54,276 nt of DNA. Origin: Anaerolinea sp. Its GTDB lineage: Bacteria > Chloroflexota > Anaerolineae > Aggregatilineales > UBA2796. Position 1 is the first letter of the stretch. Every line of letters begins with the position of its first letter. The stretch lies in NCBI GenBank assembly GCA_014879835.1, contig JACSRJ010000183.1, forward strand, positions 1 to 54,276, read 5' to 3'. This document shows, piece after piece, positions 17,045-25,749 of the stretch. Below the pieces are notes generated by a model. That model worked only from the letters and a program-made list of their open reading frames with translations. It was not told the DNA's origin and ran no database searches. Position numbers and translations under genes: made by a program.

Positions 17045-17875
17045 ATGAATTCACCTTATCTCACGGAGCTTTTTTCACTCCAAAATCAGGTCGCGGTGGT
17101 CACTGGGGCGGGCGGGGCGCTCGCCAATGCGTTGGTACGTGGGTTGGTTCAGGCTGGGGCACGGGCTGCTTTGCTGGATCGTAATGTGGAGCGGGGACGG
17201 GAATTCGCGGAACAGCTTACGGCTCAGGGTGCGCAAGCCCTTTTTCTGACGGCTGATGTCCTCAATCGTGAGCAGTTGGAAGCAGACCGTGATGTAATCC
17301 TCAAGACGTGGGGGCGCATCGATATTTTGGTCAATCTAGCGGGGGGGAACGTGCCGGCTGCCACGGTTGCCGACGATCAATCCTTTTTTGGGGTTCCCTT
17401 GGAGGCCCTGCGCAGCACCTTTGATCTCAACTGGACAGGCACGGTTCTGCCCTCTCAGGTTTTTGGGGAGGTGATGGCCCAGCAAAAGTCAGGGTCGATT
17501 GTAAACATCTCCTCGATGGCGGCGCAGCGCCCACTCACCCGCGTGATCGCCTATGCCAGCGCCAAGGCCGGGATCGATAACTTCACCCGCTGGCTGGCCA
17601 TAGAAATGGCTCGCAAATATGGCGAAGGCCTTCGAGTTAACGCTATCGCACCCGGCTTTTTTATCGGGGCCCAGAATCGGGCCATGCTTCTCAACCCCGA
17701 TGGCAGCCTGACGGATCGGGGCAAAAAGATCATCGCCCAAACCCCCGCTGGGCGCTTTGGTGAAGCCGAAGAACTGGTGGGTGCGCTGATCTGGTTATGC
17801 AGTCCGGCAGCCCGGTTTGTGACAGGGGTCGTGATCCCGGTGGATGGGGGCTACAGCGCTTTTGGAGGGGTATGA
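17045..17875 (+). CDS. SDR-family oxidoreductase, D-mannonate oxidoreductase-like
   Basis: NAD(P)-dependent oxidoreductase of 276 residues. VAVVTGAGGALANALV is the dinucleotide-binding motif, NLAGGN the NAG-equivalent, and Ser157, Tyr170 and Lys174 the catalytic set (NISSMA, YASAK). The C-terminal block PGFFIGAQNRAMLL with RFGEAEELVGALIWLCS and VIPVDGGYSAFGGV is distinctive of SDR-type fructuronate reductases (mannonate oxidoreductases), which interconvert D-fructuronate and D-mannonate in hexuronate breakdown. I chose the ATG at 17045 because GGCGGA lies 7-12 bases upstream; ATG 17018 lies too close to a TATACT -10-like hexamer (16993-16998). Divergent from the sugar kinase gene. Confidence 0.88.
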   Translation: MNSPYLTELFSLQNQVAVVTGAGGALANALVRGLVQAGARAALLDRNVERGREFAEQLTAQGAQALFLTADVLNREQLEADRDVILKTWGRIDILVNLAGGNVPAATVADDQSFFGVPLEALRSTFDLNWTGTVLPSQVFGEVMAQQKSGSIVNISSMAAQRPLTRVIAYASAKAGIDNFTRWLAIEMARKYGEGLRVNAIAPGFFIGAQNRAMLLNPDGSLTDRGKKIIAQTPAGRFGEAEELVGALIWLCSPAARFVTGVVIPVDGGYSAFGGV

Positions 17876-18007
17876 CAAGGTCTGCTCCAAGTCGTTTTGG
17901 TGGTTTAGGGCTTGGGTAGTTGAAGCTGTTTACCTGTATTTATCGGCAAAGCGATTTGAGGCAGAAGCCCCCGCAGAAACCGTTTAAAAATTAATCCTGC
18001 ACGTTTC

Positions 18008-18165
18008 GACCTCATCCCCCATTCCCCCTTTCTTCAGTTTGGAAAAGGGGGGAAGATTCTTTTGAGGAGGTGTCTCCCTCAACCTTCCCCTTGGGGTAAA
18101 TACCCCGTCTTCTGTCCTCTCCTCGCCGCGCAGGGGCTGGGAAGTGAAGGCAAACCCGGTAACAG
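18008..18165. repeat. Family B-like dispersed repeat in the gap before the receiver gene
   Basis: In 17876-18348 no gene is seen. From about 18010 there is a diverged family B copy: CCTCATCCCCC, a loop region, then AAAGGGGGGAAGATTCTTTTGAGG, comparable with 54200-54270 and 28412-28465. The last 120 bases before 18349 are AT-richer and probably carry the promoter of the receiver gene. Confidence 0.5.
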
Positions 18166-18348
18166 ATGCCCTTCGCAAGTGGTTTCTAGGCGGTGATGAG
18201 CGTTAAGGAATCTCCCAAAACTATAACAATCTGAGGGTAACCCTTGAAATTCATCCGCTTTCGTCACAGGAACCGTTATGGTTCGGGTTTTGGGTTTGTG
18301 ATACACTGAATTGTGAATTCATAAACATTCAGATGCGGAGCATCGGTC

Positions 18349-18753
18349 ATGACTGGCACGCCAACCAAGATTGTATGTATTGAAGATGATCCCAAAACCG
18401 TTGAACTGGTGAAGTTGATCCTCAAAAAAGAGGGCTACGATGTGACCGGCGTCAACAATGGGCATGATGGCCTCAAGGTGGTGGATGAAGTCAAACCCAA
18501 TCTGGTGCTGCTGGACTTAATGATGCCCGACATTGACGGCTGGGAAGTGTATCAGTCCATGCGCGCTGCGGAGTCCACCAAGGATATTCCGGTGATTGTG
18601 CTTACGGCCAAAGCCCAGAGCATTGACCGGGTTCTGGGGCTGCACATCGCCAAAGTCAATGACTACATCACCAAGCCTTTCAGCCCCAGCGAACTGATTC
18701 AGGCGGTGCGTCGGGTTTTGGGCGAACCCCGCCGCGAAAGCTCCGGCGGTTAG
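18349..18753 (+). CDS. Single-domain response regulator (receiver only)
   Basis: A 134-residue CheY-like protein without an output domain. Asp13-Asp14 acidic pocket, phosphorylation site Asp56 (LLDLMMPDIDGWEV), VLTAKAQ switch threonine and Lys in DYITKPF are all present. The C-terminal tail EPRRESSGG is short and polar. Such proteins pass phosphate to, or bind, a partner; none is encoded next to it. The next gene, 24 bases on, is a membrane-anchored baseplate-J-like protein and may share the transcript. Confidence 0.93.
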   Translation: MTGTPTKIVCIEDDPKTVELVKLILKKEGYDVTGVNNGHDGLKVVDEVKPNLVLLDLMMPDIDGWEVYQSMRAAESTKDIPVIVLTAKAQSIDRVLGLHIAKVNDYITKPFSPSELIQAVRRVLGEPRRESSGG

Positions 18754-18777
18754 TGCCGGGCGCGGTCTGCGCCGTTC

Positions 18778-20328
18778 ATGAAGCTCCAAATCATTCAGCT
18801 TGAACCCTACGACGATGTCGCTTCGGTGCGCGACCGCCTTTCTTTTGTGAAGGCGGAGCGCGCTTTATTGGTTTACCCCGCACCTTCACGCCTGACCTAT
18901 CCCATTCTGGCGCGCAAACTTGATCTGGTATTGATTCAGCGTGAAGCAGCCCGACGCGGCATCAGATTGGCATTGGTCAGCCGTGACCCGGATGTGATCG
19001 ACGCCGCCCACGATCTGAATATCTCGGTCTTTTCCTCCGTTTATGCCAGTCAGCGCCAGCGCTGGAAAAAAGCGCTCAACAAAATCTTTGTGGATCGCTC
19101 AGATCGTCCCCTTGACGCGCCCGATCCCCATGAACTGCTGCTGCGCCGCAGTCGGGAGCAGGTGCTCTCGCCCCGCCAGCGTTTGGTCCGGCGCATCGCA
19201 CGGGTGAGTGTAATCGGCAGCCTTGCCGCTGCTTTTTTACTGGTGGCCTATTTTCTCTTGCCCGCCGCAGAAGTGGTGATCTACCCCGCCAAAGACCAGA
19301 TCGATGCGGCCGTGACCTTGATTGCGGACGCCTCCCTGACGGCCATTGATGTTGAGGGCAAACGCATCCCCGCGGCCCTACAAACACTGGAGGTTGAATC
19401 CCGGGCCAGCATCCCCACCACTGGTTTGATCGACGTGCCGACCACCCTTGCCAGTGGCATTGTGGTCTTCACCAACCGAATCGAGTCCGCTGTAGAGATA
19501 CCTCAGGGCACGATCCTGAGCACCCCGGGGGCGCGTCCGGCGCGTTTCCGCACCACCGAAGCCGTGATCGTTGGGGCCGGCGTCGGGCAGGAAGTGAATG
19601 CCCGCATCGAGGCTCTCGAAGACAGTGCGGGCACACGGGGCAATATCGAGGCGAACCTGATCATCAACATCGAAGGTGATCTGGCCCGGCTGCTCTCGGT
19701 GCGTAATCCCGAAGCCACACAGGGCGGCTCCGTCCGGGAACAAAACATCGTCACACAGGCCGACGCCGATAACCTGCTGATCGTAGCGCGTGAAAAACTC
19801 CGTCAGGATGCACTGGCGACCTTTGGGGGTAAGTTGGGCGGTACCCAGATTGTGGTGCCCGAATCGATTCGGATCATCAATCAGGGGCAGGAAGAAGCCA
19901 CCTATAACGCTTTTGTGGGCGATCCTGCGGACACCTTGACTCTGACCCTTCGGGCGCGGGTGCAGGCCCTGATCATTGATGAACAGGCGGCTCGTCAGGC
20001 CGCAGTGGCCAGCCTCTCCACCCAAATACCACCGGGGCGGGCCCTCATCCCTGAAAGTCTGCGTTTTACACGCGGTACGGTGCAGCTTTTGGCCGAAGGG
20101 CGCGAGGCTTCGTTATTCATCACAGCGTCGGGTGATGTGGCAGCCCGTATTAACCCCGATGAGGTCACCCGCCGCCTTGCCGGGATGGGGGTGGGGGCAG
20201 CGCTGGAACTGCTTGATCGTTCTTACCTCCTTGATCCCCGTCGTCCCCCTGAAATCTCGATCTTTCCGGGCTTCTTCTGGCAGCTTCCGGCACTGCCCGT
20301 GCGGATCACGGTTCGAGTAGTGCAATGA
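18778..20328 (+). CDS. Membrane-anchored baseplate J/gp47-like protein
   Basis: A 516-residue protein. Residues ~1-140 are cytoplasmic and resemble a Rossmann-like nucleotide or regulatory fold (ERALLVYPAPSRLTYPILARK, LALVSRDPDVIDAAHDL); one membrane span lies near residues 145-165 (VIGSLAAAFLLVAYFLLPAA); the rest is an external beta-rich region with the segments VVFTNRIESAVEIPQGTILST and RFRTTEAVIVGAGVGQEVNARIEAL, the pattern that draws baseplate J annotations. There are no phage genes, so this is not a prophage baseplate. Its stop overlaps ruvX by ATGA. Role unknown; an envelope protein is likely. Confidence 0.75.
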   Translation: MKLQIIQLEPYDDVASVRDRLSFVKAERALLVYPAPSRLTYPILARKLDLVLIQREAARRGIRLALVSRDPDVIDAAHDLNISVFSSVYASQRQRWKKALNKIFVDRSDRPLDAPDPHELLLRRSREQVLSPRQRLVRRIARVSVIGSLAAAFLLVAYFLLPAAEVVIYPAKDQIDAAVTLIADASLTAIDVEGKRIPAALQTLEVESRASIPTTGLIDVPTTLASGIVVFTNRIESAVEIPQGTILSTPGARPARFRTTEAVIVGAGVGQEVNARIEALEDSAGTRGNIEANLIINIEGDLARLLSVRNPEATQGGSVREQNIVTQADADNLLIVAREKLRQDALATFGGKLGGTQIVVPESIRIINQGQEEATYNAFVGDPADTLTLTLRARVQALIIDEQAARQAAVASLSTQIPPGRALIPESLRFTRGTVQLLAEGREASLFITASGDVAARINPDEVTRRLAGMGVGAALELLDRSYLLDPRRPPEISIFPGFFWQLPALPVRITVRVVQ

Positions 20329-20813
20329 CCGATCCACGGGCTGACTTAGGGTTCCCCACAGGTGGGGTACTGTTGGGCATTGATCACGGGATCAAACGGA
20401 TCGGGGTCGCCCTGTGTGATGGGGCACGGATCATCACCCGTCCCCTGCTGGTGATCGAACGCACTACCCGCGAAGCCGAGTTCGCCCTTCTTCAAGGACT
20501 GATCAAGAAACATCAGGCGGTGGGTATCGTGGTCGGTCTGCCCCTTGATGTCCGCGAGGCCACGGCGGGGAACTTCACCCCAGAGTCGCGCACAGTACGC
20601 CGGTGGGTTTCACGCCTCAAGGCTGTCGTTTCGATCCCCGTCATCCTTTGGGATGAACGTTTCAGTTCCTTTGAAGCGGAGTCGCGGGCAGAGGCAATGG
20701 GGCGCGATCCCAACGAGCCGATTGATCATTGGTCAGCCGCGGTGATCCTCGAAGATTACCTTCAGGCGCATCACCCCGCTGCGGATCCACCCACGGAACC
20801 TGAACCCGACTAA
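20325..20813 (+). CDS. ruvX: Putative Holliday junction resolvase / pre-16S rRNA nuclease YqgF
   Basis: RNase H-fold nuclease of the RuvX/YqgF family, implicated in 16S rRNA 5' maturation and in Holliday junction cleavage. LLGIDHGIKRIGVALCD holds the first catalytic Asp (the family's D-x-G), IVVGLPLDV the central motif, and VILWDERFSSFEAE and DHWSAAVILEDYLQ the remaining acidic residues. The protein of 162 residues has a ~15-residue N-terminal and a Pro/Glu-rich C-terminal extension. Translation is coupled with the preceding gene (ATGA, 20325-20328). Identification is secure although the biological role of the family is debated. Confidence 0.93.
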   Translation: MTDPRADLGFPTGGVLLGIDHGIKRIGVALCDGARIITRPLLVIERTTREAEFALLQGLIKKHQAVGIVVGLPLDVREATAGNFTPESRTVRRWVSRLKAVVSIPVILWDERFSSFEAESRAEAMGRDPNEPIDHWSAAVILEDYLQAHHPAADPPTEPEPD

Positions 20814-20842
20814 ACCCCGACTAAACAAGGAGCTTCCGTCTC

Positions 20843-21334
20843 GTGAGCAATTACTACGCTTCACTTCCCACAAAACGCATGGCTGCCTGTGCGCTGGTTC
20901 GAGATGAACAAGGGCGCATCCTGATCGTGAAACCCACCTATCGCCCGGATTGGCTCCTACCCGGAGGCACCATCGAAGCGGATGAATCCCCCCGCCATGC
21001 CTGCTCCCGTGAGCTTTACGAAGAAGTGGGGGTGCGCATTCCCGTTGGCAGACTATTGTGCGTTGATTACACCAGCGTTGACGGAGAAAAGACCGAATCC
21101 CTTCAGTTCATTTTTGATGGTGGGGTGTTTTCGGAACAGCAGATCGCCCAGTTGAAGCTGCCAGCGGATGAACTGAGCGAATGCCGTTTTGTTGATCTGG
21201 CCGAAGCCCAAGCCTTAGTCCACCCGAAGATCAGCAGACGCCTGCCCCACGCACTGGCAGCCCTATCCAACCACTCCGGACTTTATCTTGAGGATGGGGC
21301 CCTGTCCGAAGCGCTTGATCCTGATCAAGCCTGA
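20843..21334 (+). CDS. Nudix hydrolase
   Basis: Hydrolyses a nucleoside-diphosphate-linked compound. The Nudix box is complete: G-x5-E-x7-REUxEExGU (GGTIEADESPRHACS, then RELYEEVGV). Preceding this is VRDEQGRILIVKPTYRPDWLLPGG, typical for family members. Length 163 residues. GTG start with AAGGAG 9 bases upstream. Placed 29 bases after ruvX, probably co-transcribed. The substrate cannot be assigned from sequence. Confidence 0.92.
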   Translation: MSNYYASLPTKRMAACALVRDEQGRILIVKPTYRPDWLLPGGTIEADESPRHACSRELYEEVGVRIPVGRLLCVDYTSVDGEKTESLQFIFDGGVFSEQQIAQLKLPADELSECRFVDLAEAQALVHPKISRRLPHALAALSNHSGLYLEDGALSEALDPDQA

Positions 21335-21406
21335 AACCGCAGAGGGCACCCTCGTCAGGGCGATTGCAGGAAGGGCTGGCACCAGTAAACGGGCAACACG
21401 GGCGTT

Positions 21407-21456
21407 GTCCCTACAAGAACCGTTTTTCGTAGGGACAGGGCCTGCCCTGTCCGCCT
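21407..21456. repeat. Dispersed inverted repeat, family E
   Basis: GTCCCTAC (21407-21414) and GTAGGGAC (21429-21436) are inverted, and the second arm runs into a second hairpin GGACAGG/CCTGTCC. A 26-base core (21431-21456) recurs with a single difference at 44351-44376; a related GTCCCTACG/CGTAGGGAC pair is at 28562-28587. The gap 21335-21666 otherwise contains only the promoter below. Confidence 0.6.
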
Positions 21457-21600
21457 GCCTCGTCCGATCCGTGACGAGGAAAACTCCATGCAACCGCCCT
21501 ACCCCAAAACCCAGCATTCAGGGCGATAAAAACCACACAATCTGGGCACAGTAGACGACAAAGTTGGAGTCGGCTTAATAGTTCAGTGAGATTCCTCGGC

Positions 21601-21629
21601 TTGCATCTAAGCCCGCCGCACAGCATAAT
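21601..21629 (+). promoter_or_regulatory. Sigma-70-type promoter of the methyltransferase-TPR pair
   Basis: TTGCAT (21601-21606), a 17-base spacer and CATAAT (21624-21629) fit the consensus well. Transcription would begin near 21636, 31 bases before the methyltransferase ATG. Confidence 0.55.
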
Positions 21630-21666
21630 AGCTGTATGGATAAACATCCCACGCTTAGGGGCACCA

Positions 21667-22374
21667 ATGGCGCTCAATCTGGATCGGCAGAATCAATATC
21701 GCAACCAGTACCGTACCCATAAACCGGGGTGGCGTCCAGCGACAGAAGTTTATGAGGGGCTTATTCGGGAGCATCTTCGCCCTCAGATGCGTGTGTTAGA
21801 TATTGGCTGTGGACGTGGGGGCGTCTTGGAGCAGATCAGCGCGGGGGTCGGATTCCCTGTGGGCATTGATCCTGACCTGCTCTCACTGCGTGAACACCGC
21901 CTACCCGATCTGTTTCGGGCCGAGGCCACTGCCGATCATCTGCCCTTTTGTTCTCAATCCTTTGACTTGATCCTTGCCAGTTGGGTGATGGAACATCTAG
22001 ATCGCCCCGAAGTGGCCCTGAGTGAAATCTCACGCTGTTTAGAACCGGGGGGGTACCTGATCTTCCTAACCCCCAATGGGCGCAGTCTGGTCGCATGGCT
22101 GAATCGGCTTCTGCACCCTCTGCAAGCATATTTGGTGCCCCGTTTATACGGACGATCAGAGACGGATACCTTCCCGGTGCGCTACCGCGTCAACAACGCC
22201 GCCCAACTGCGACGTTTGGCTGCGCGCACGGGGCTAAAATTGGATCGTTTGATGTTTGTTGAAGACCCAACTTATTTGGCATTTTCGGCGTTCTGGTTTC
22301 GAGTCAGTTTATGGCTGACCCGGATCACCCCGCCGGTTCACCTTGTCGGCGCACTGTATCGGGAGATACCATGA
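21667..22374 (+). CDS. Class I SAM-dependent methyltransferase
   Basis: A 235-residue methyltransferase. VLDIGCGRGGVLEQI is motif I, GIDPDLLSL motif II, FDLILASWVMEHLDRPE motif IV, and LEPGGYLIFLTPNG the post-motif, all well conserved. The C-terminal part has hydrophobic stretches (LWLTRITPPVHLVGAL) that suggest a lipid or membrane-bound substrate, comparable to enzymes acting on glycolipids. Start ATG 21667 has AGGGGC 5-10 bases upstream; the longer frame starts 27 codons earlier across the promoter. Its stop overlaps the TPR gene by ATGA. Confidence 0.9.
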   Translation: MALNLDRQNQYRNQYRTHKPGWRPATEVYEGLIREHLRPQMRVLDIGCGRGGVLEQISAGVGFPVGIDPDLLSLREHRLPDLFRAEATADHLPFCSQSFDLILASWVMEHLDRPEVALSEISRCLEPGGYLIFLTPNGRSLVAWLNRLLHPLQAYLVPRLYGRSETDTFPVRYRVNNAAQLRRLAARTGLKLDRLMFVEDPTYLAFSAFWFRVSLWLTRITPPVHLVGALYREIP

Positions 22375-23402
22375 ATCAGGCTGAGCCGCTACCTGTGCCT
22401 TTTGACCTGCACTACCGGGCCGGAATCACCCTTCACGGTTTAGAGGGGATGTCCGCTGCGGCGCAGGAAAGCCTTGGAACCCAAACTGACCCCACCTTGA
22501 TCGCCTTAGAAACCGCCCGACTCAGCGGGATTCACTTCATTCTGGGCGAAGGCCTTGCCGCGAGTGAGCAGGCCGACCGTGCTTTGGGGGCGGCCCAAAC
22601 CCTCAATAAGTCAGACCTTTTGCCCTACTGGTTGTGTCTCAAAGCCGCCATTCTGGGCTATCAAGGGCGCTATCAGGAGTCGGAAAAGGCTTTTGCTCAG
22701 GCAGAAAAGCTCTTTAATGCGGCTGGCGACCCCATGGGCAATGCCCTTCGGGGACACTTGTTCGCCCGCGAATACCTACGTGATCAACGCCAGTTCGCCA
22801 AGGCTTTTGAATATCTCAGTGTGGCTTTTCAGGTGCTGCGGGCCAAAGCGCCCCCAGCATTGTTGATCGAGAATCTGCTTACACAGGCGGATTGTTTGAT
22901 TCATCAGGCGGAGCTGCGCCGTACCCGCGAGGTGCTGAGTCAGGCTGAGACCATGATCAACGATCAGCGTTCGGGGTGGTACAAACCCGAACTGTTAATC
23001 TGCAAAAGCAACCTCGCTTTGATCGAAGGCGACACCAGAAACGCAATCAAATTTTGCCGTGAGGGCTTGGGGCTGATCGGTGATACGGGCGATCTTCGCA
23101 CCCTCTCCGCGTTGTACCTGACTTTAGGGGCGGCCCTTGAACGCAACAAAGCCCGTGAGGATGACATCCGCGACGCCCTCGAACGGGCCATCACCACCGC
23201 CCGCGCCCGCTCTCGAAAGCTGCATCTGGCCCTTTCGATTCGCCAGATGGGGCTTCATCTGCGACGTAACAACATTCGCAGCACCGTGCGGGCCAAAGGT
23301 GGGGGGTACCTGTTTGAAGCCGAACAGATGCTGAATGAGATGAAACTTATCGAACACTTCCCCATGTCGGGGACGTCCTCATCATCCCAACAGATTCTTT
23401 AA
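22371..23402 (+). CDS. Tetratricopeptide-repeat protein
   Basis: A 343-residue helical protein with no membrane span. Repeated helix pairs with TPR spacing can be seen, e.g. LPYWLCLKAAILGYQGRYQESEKAFAQAEKLF and LLICKSNLALIEGDTRNAIKFCREGLGLIG, LYLTLGAALERNKAREDDIRDALERAI. TPRs form protein-binding scaffolds. The ATG at 22371 is fixed by the ATGA overlap with the methyltransferase and by CGGGAGA just upstream. Partner and role unknown; the coupling suggests a partner of the methyltransferase or its pathway. Confidence 0.85.
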   Translation: MNQAEPLPVPFDLHYRAGITLHGLEGMSAAAQESLGTQTDPTLIALETARLSGIHFILGEGLAASEQADRALGAAQTLNKSDLLPYWLCLKAAILGYQGRYQESEKAFAQAEKLFNAAGDPMGNALRGHLFAREYLRDQRQFAKAFEYLSVAFQVLRAKAPPALLIENLLTQADCLIHQAELRRTREVLSQAETMINDQRSGWYKPELLICKSNLALIEGDTRNAIKFCREGLGLIGDTGDLRTLSALYLTLGAALERNKAREDDIRDALERAITTARARSRKLHLALSIRQMGLHLRRNNIRSTVRAKGGGYLFEAEQMLNEMKLIEHFPMSGTSSSSQQIL

Positions 23403-23413
23403 ACGAGAACGCT

Positions 23414-24373
23414 CTAAGCCCTCAGCGCTCGCGCCGCCGCTGCCATCGTCTCGGCTGAAGGGGCGGGCAGTTTGAGGGCATCAAAGGCCAGCAGCACCGC
23501 CCCAATCACCGCTGGCATATCAAGGCTTGTGATCTGGGCCTGAGCACAAGCTGCCTGAATGCGCTTCTGAACGGGGACCCGAAGGAGTTCCCCGCCGCCT
23601 CGGATCACCCCGCCGGAAAGCACAACTTCAACGGGGTGATCCAGCAGTTTAAGGCGGCGCAGCATCGTCAAAGCCCCAATGCTGATCTCCTCCGCCTGAC
23701 GCTCCACAATCGAGAGTGCGGGCAGATCCCCCTGTTGAGCAGCTTCAAACACCCAATGGGCCACTGCCCCTACCTCTGCCGGAGTGATCAGATCGTTGAT
23801 GATCGCCTGTGCCACTGCCTCCAGATCAGAGAGGTTAAGGGCTTTTAAAAGCATCCCGGTGAGGATTGTCGGCTGCGCCCGTCCCTCATCCGCCCGAAAA
23901 ACCGCCCCAAAAGCGGCCTCACCCAGTGAGTATCCTCCACCCCAATCGCCGGTCAGGGGGCCCAGTGAATGCAGGATCGCACGACTTCCATCCAGCCCGA
24001 TGCCGCAGGCGTTAAAGCCTGTACCACAGATCACCGATACCCCATAAGGACGGCTTGTGCCTGCCCGAAGGGCCGCAAAAGCATCGTTCAACACCAAAAA
24101 TTGATCCGATAGTCCCGCTGCTGACAATCCTTGAGTCAGACGCCCTTCATCAAGGGGGGTGTCACAGGCTGCCAGACAGTAAACGGCCATATGCGCCTGC
24201 GCCTCTTGCAGCGCTTCCCGCGCCGCATCCTGAATACAGGCGAGGGCCGCGCTTAGACCTACCGTATGATAGTTGGAACAGCCTCCCACCCCTGATCCAA
24301 TCAGGCGTCCGGTCTCATCCAGCGCCAGCGCGTGCGTTTTGGTGCCACCGCCATCAATGCCCAAAATGATCAT
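23414..24373 (-). CDS. BadF/BadG-type sugar kinase (N-acetylglucosamine kinase-like)
   Basis: A 319-residue ASKHA-fold kinase. MIILGIDGGGTKTHALALDE is the phosphate-1 motif, VLNDAFAALRAG phosphate-2-like, SVICGTGFNACG adenosine-region motif, LGPLTGDWGGGYSLGEAAFGAV a family signature, and VVLSGGVIRGG the second phosphate loop. Family members phosphorylate N-acetylglucosamine or related amino sugars. Here it closes an operon with a LacI repressor and a GH4 glycosidase, so it may act on the sugar that enzyme frees. The ATG at 24373 gives the standard start; the longer frame adds 48 residues that overlap the upstream gene. Confidence 0.88.
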   Translation of the reverse strand: MIILGIDGGGTKTHALALDETGRLIGSGVGGCSNYHTVGLSAALACIQDAAREALQEAQAHMAVYCLAACDTPLDEGRLTQGLSAAGLSDQFLVLNDAFAALRAGTSRPYGVSVICGTGFNACGIGLDGSRAILHSLGPLTGDWGGGYSLGEAAFGAVFRADEGRAQPTILTGMLLKALNLSDLEAVAQAIINDLITPAEVGAVAHWVFEAAQQGDLPALSIVERQAEEISIGALTMLRRLKLLDHPVEVVLSGGVIRGGGELLRVPVQKRIQAACAQAQITSLDMPAVIGAVLLAFDALKLPAPSAETMAAAARALRA

Positions 24374-24380
24374 GGTGGGT

Positions 24381-25640
24381 TTATCCTCTGTGGGGCGTAA
24401 ACTGTGGTAGGTAGGCTTCATTGGCCTTGAGCAGATCATCCAAAAGGGCACAGGCCGTATCCCAATTGGGCACCAACGGGTGGGCCATAAGGGCCAAACG
24501 GGCTTTGTCCCGATCACCCGTGAGGGCCGCTTCGATGGTCAGTTCCTCATAGGCCTTCACCGCTTGAATCAAGCCCCGAATCTGAGGCGGCATGTGCCCC
24601 ATCGCCTGAGGGACTGCGCCGTGTGCGTCGATCACAGCGGGCACTTCAACCACACTTTCCTCCGGCAGATCGGGCAGTGAGTTTCCGTTGCGCACGTTAA
24701 CGATGTGAACTTCTTTAAGATTATTGGCAATAGCCCGGATCAACGAGACCGCGGCCATGGAGTAGCGCGCCCCACCGCGTTCGCTAAGCAGGGCTGGTTT
24801 GGTGCGCAGCGCCGGATCGCGGTACATCTCCAGCAGTTCGTTCTCAACCTTCAGCAGATAATCGGCCCGGGTTTCTTCGGCCCGCAGTGTCTCGTCAAGG
24901 GCATGGTTGTGATGCACATAGTATTTGAGGTAGTAGTTGGGAACCATCTTGATGGCCTTGAGCCATGTGGGATCAAAGCCTGCATCCCGCCAGTTGAGGG
25001 CCTGCTCGGTCACATCCTGCCCGTCCAAATACACCGTGCGGGCAAAACTCAGGTGATTCAAGCCCACATAATCAAGGGTCACCCGATGCGGTTCAACCCC
25101 AAGCTGCTCCGCCACCCCATAGAGCATATTGATGGGCACATTGCACAGCCCCAAGGCCCGGATGCGGGTGTGGCGGGTCACGGCTTCGGTCACTAGCCCC
25201 GATGGGTTGGTGAAGTTGATCAGATAAGCATGAGGCGCGATCCGCTCCATAGTGCGGGCAATCTCAAGGACTTGAGGCACCGTTCTGAGGGCCTTGGTGA
25301 ACCCGCCGGGGCCGGTGGTCTCTTGCCCAATCACCCCATACTTGAGGGGAATATGCTCATCCTGAGCGCGGGCCATCAATCCGCCTACCCTAAACTGAGT
25401 CAGAACAAAGTCGGACCCGGCAATGGCAGCGTCGCGCTCGGTGGTGAGGACGATCTCGATCCCCGTCCCTTCCAGCATCCGTTTTGCCAGCCCACCCACA
25501 ACCTCCAGCCGTTCGGCGGAGATGTCCATCAGGGTGAGCCGCTGTACCGGCAAACTTTCGCGGTGAAGGATAAAGCCCTCGATCAATTCTGGGGTGTAGG
25601 TGCTGCCCCCACCAATAACGGTGATATTTAAAGGGTGCAT
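24381..25640 (-). CDS. GH4-family glycosidase (6-phospho-beta-glucosidase type)
   Basis: NAD- and metal-dependent glycoside hydrolase that works by oxidation-elimination. The NAD loop is VIGGGSTYTPELIEG (residues ~7-21); the metal site is Cys166 in CNVP and Asn195-His196 in GLNHLS; GQETTGPGGF and ALRTVPQVLEIA support a phospho-beta-glucosidase-like member. The 419 residues match the family length. I chose the ATG at 25640 (MHPLNITVIGGG). Located between the LacI gene and a sugar kinase gene on the same strand; no PTS is visible, so whether it needs a phosphorylated substrate is unclear. Confidence 0.92.
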   Translation of the reverse strand: MHPLNITVIGGGSTYTPELIEGFILHRESLPVQRLTLMDISAERLEVVGGLAKRMLEGTGIEIVLTTERDAAIAGSDFVLTQFRVGGLMARAQDEHIPLKYGVIGQETTGPGGFTKALRTVPQVLEIARTMERIAPHAYLINFTNPSGLVTEAVTRHTRIRALGLCNVPINMLYGVAEQLGVEPHRVTLDYVGLNHLSFARTVYLDGQDVTEQALNWRDAGFDPTWLKAIKMVPNYYLKYYVHHNHALDETLRAEETRADYLLKVENELLEMYRDPALRTKPALLSERGGARYSMAAVSLIRAIANNLKEVHIVNVRNGNSLPDLPEESVVEVPAVIDAHGAVPQAMGHMPPQIRGLIQAVKAYEELTIEAALTGDRDKARLALMAHPLVPNWDTACALLDDLLKANEAYLPQFTPHRG

Positions 25641-25716
25641 AGGAAGATAACCTGCTTTCTTGTTTTGAGATCGTTCACCAAAGATCAGCGCTGGTGGTGT
25701 GCGCATCATGGCCATT

Positions 25717-25738
25717 CAAAACGGGGCTTTATGGCCCC
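25717..25738 (-). terminator. Weak hairpin between lacI-type and GH4 genes
   Basis: On the minus strand GGGGC-CATAAA-GCCCC is followed by GTTTTG, just after the repressor stop. The stem is only 5 bp; it could attenuate rather than end transcription into the GH4 gene. Confidence 0.35.
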
Positions 25739-25749
25739 CTTGCTGCCCC

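Noticed and set aside
18778-20328. Prophage baseplate region
   Set aside because: No tail, capsid, portal or integrase genes; the protein has a membrane anchor and sits among chromosomal genes.
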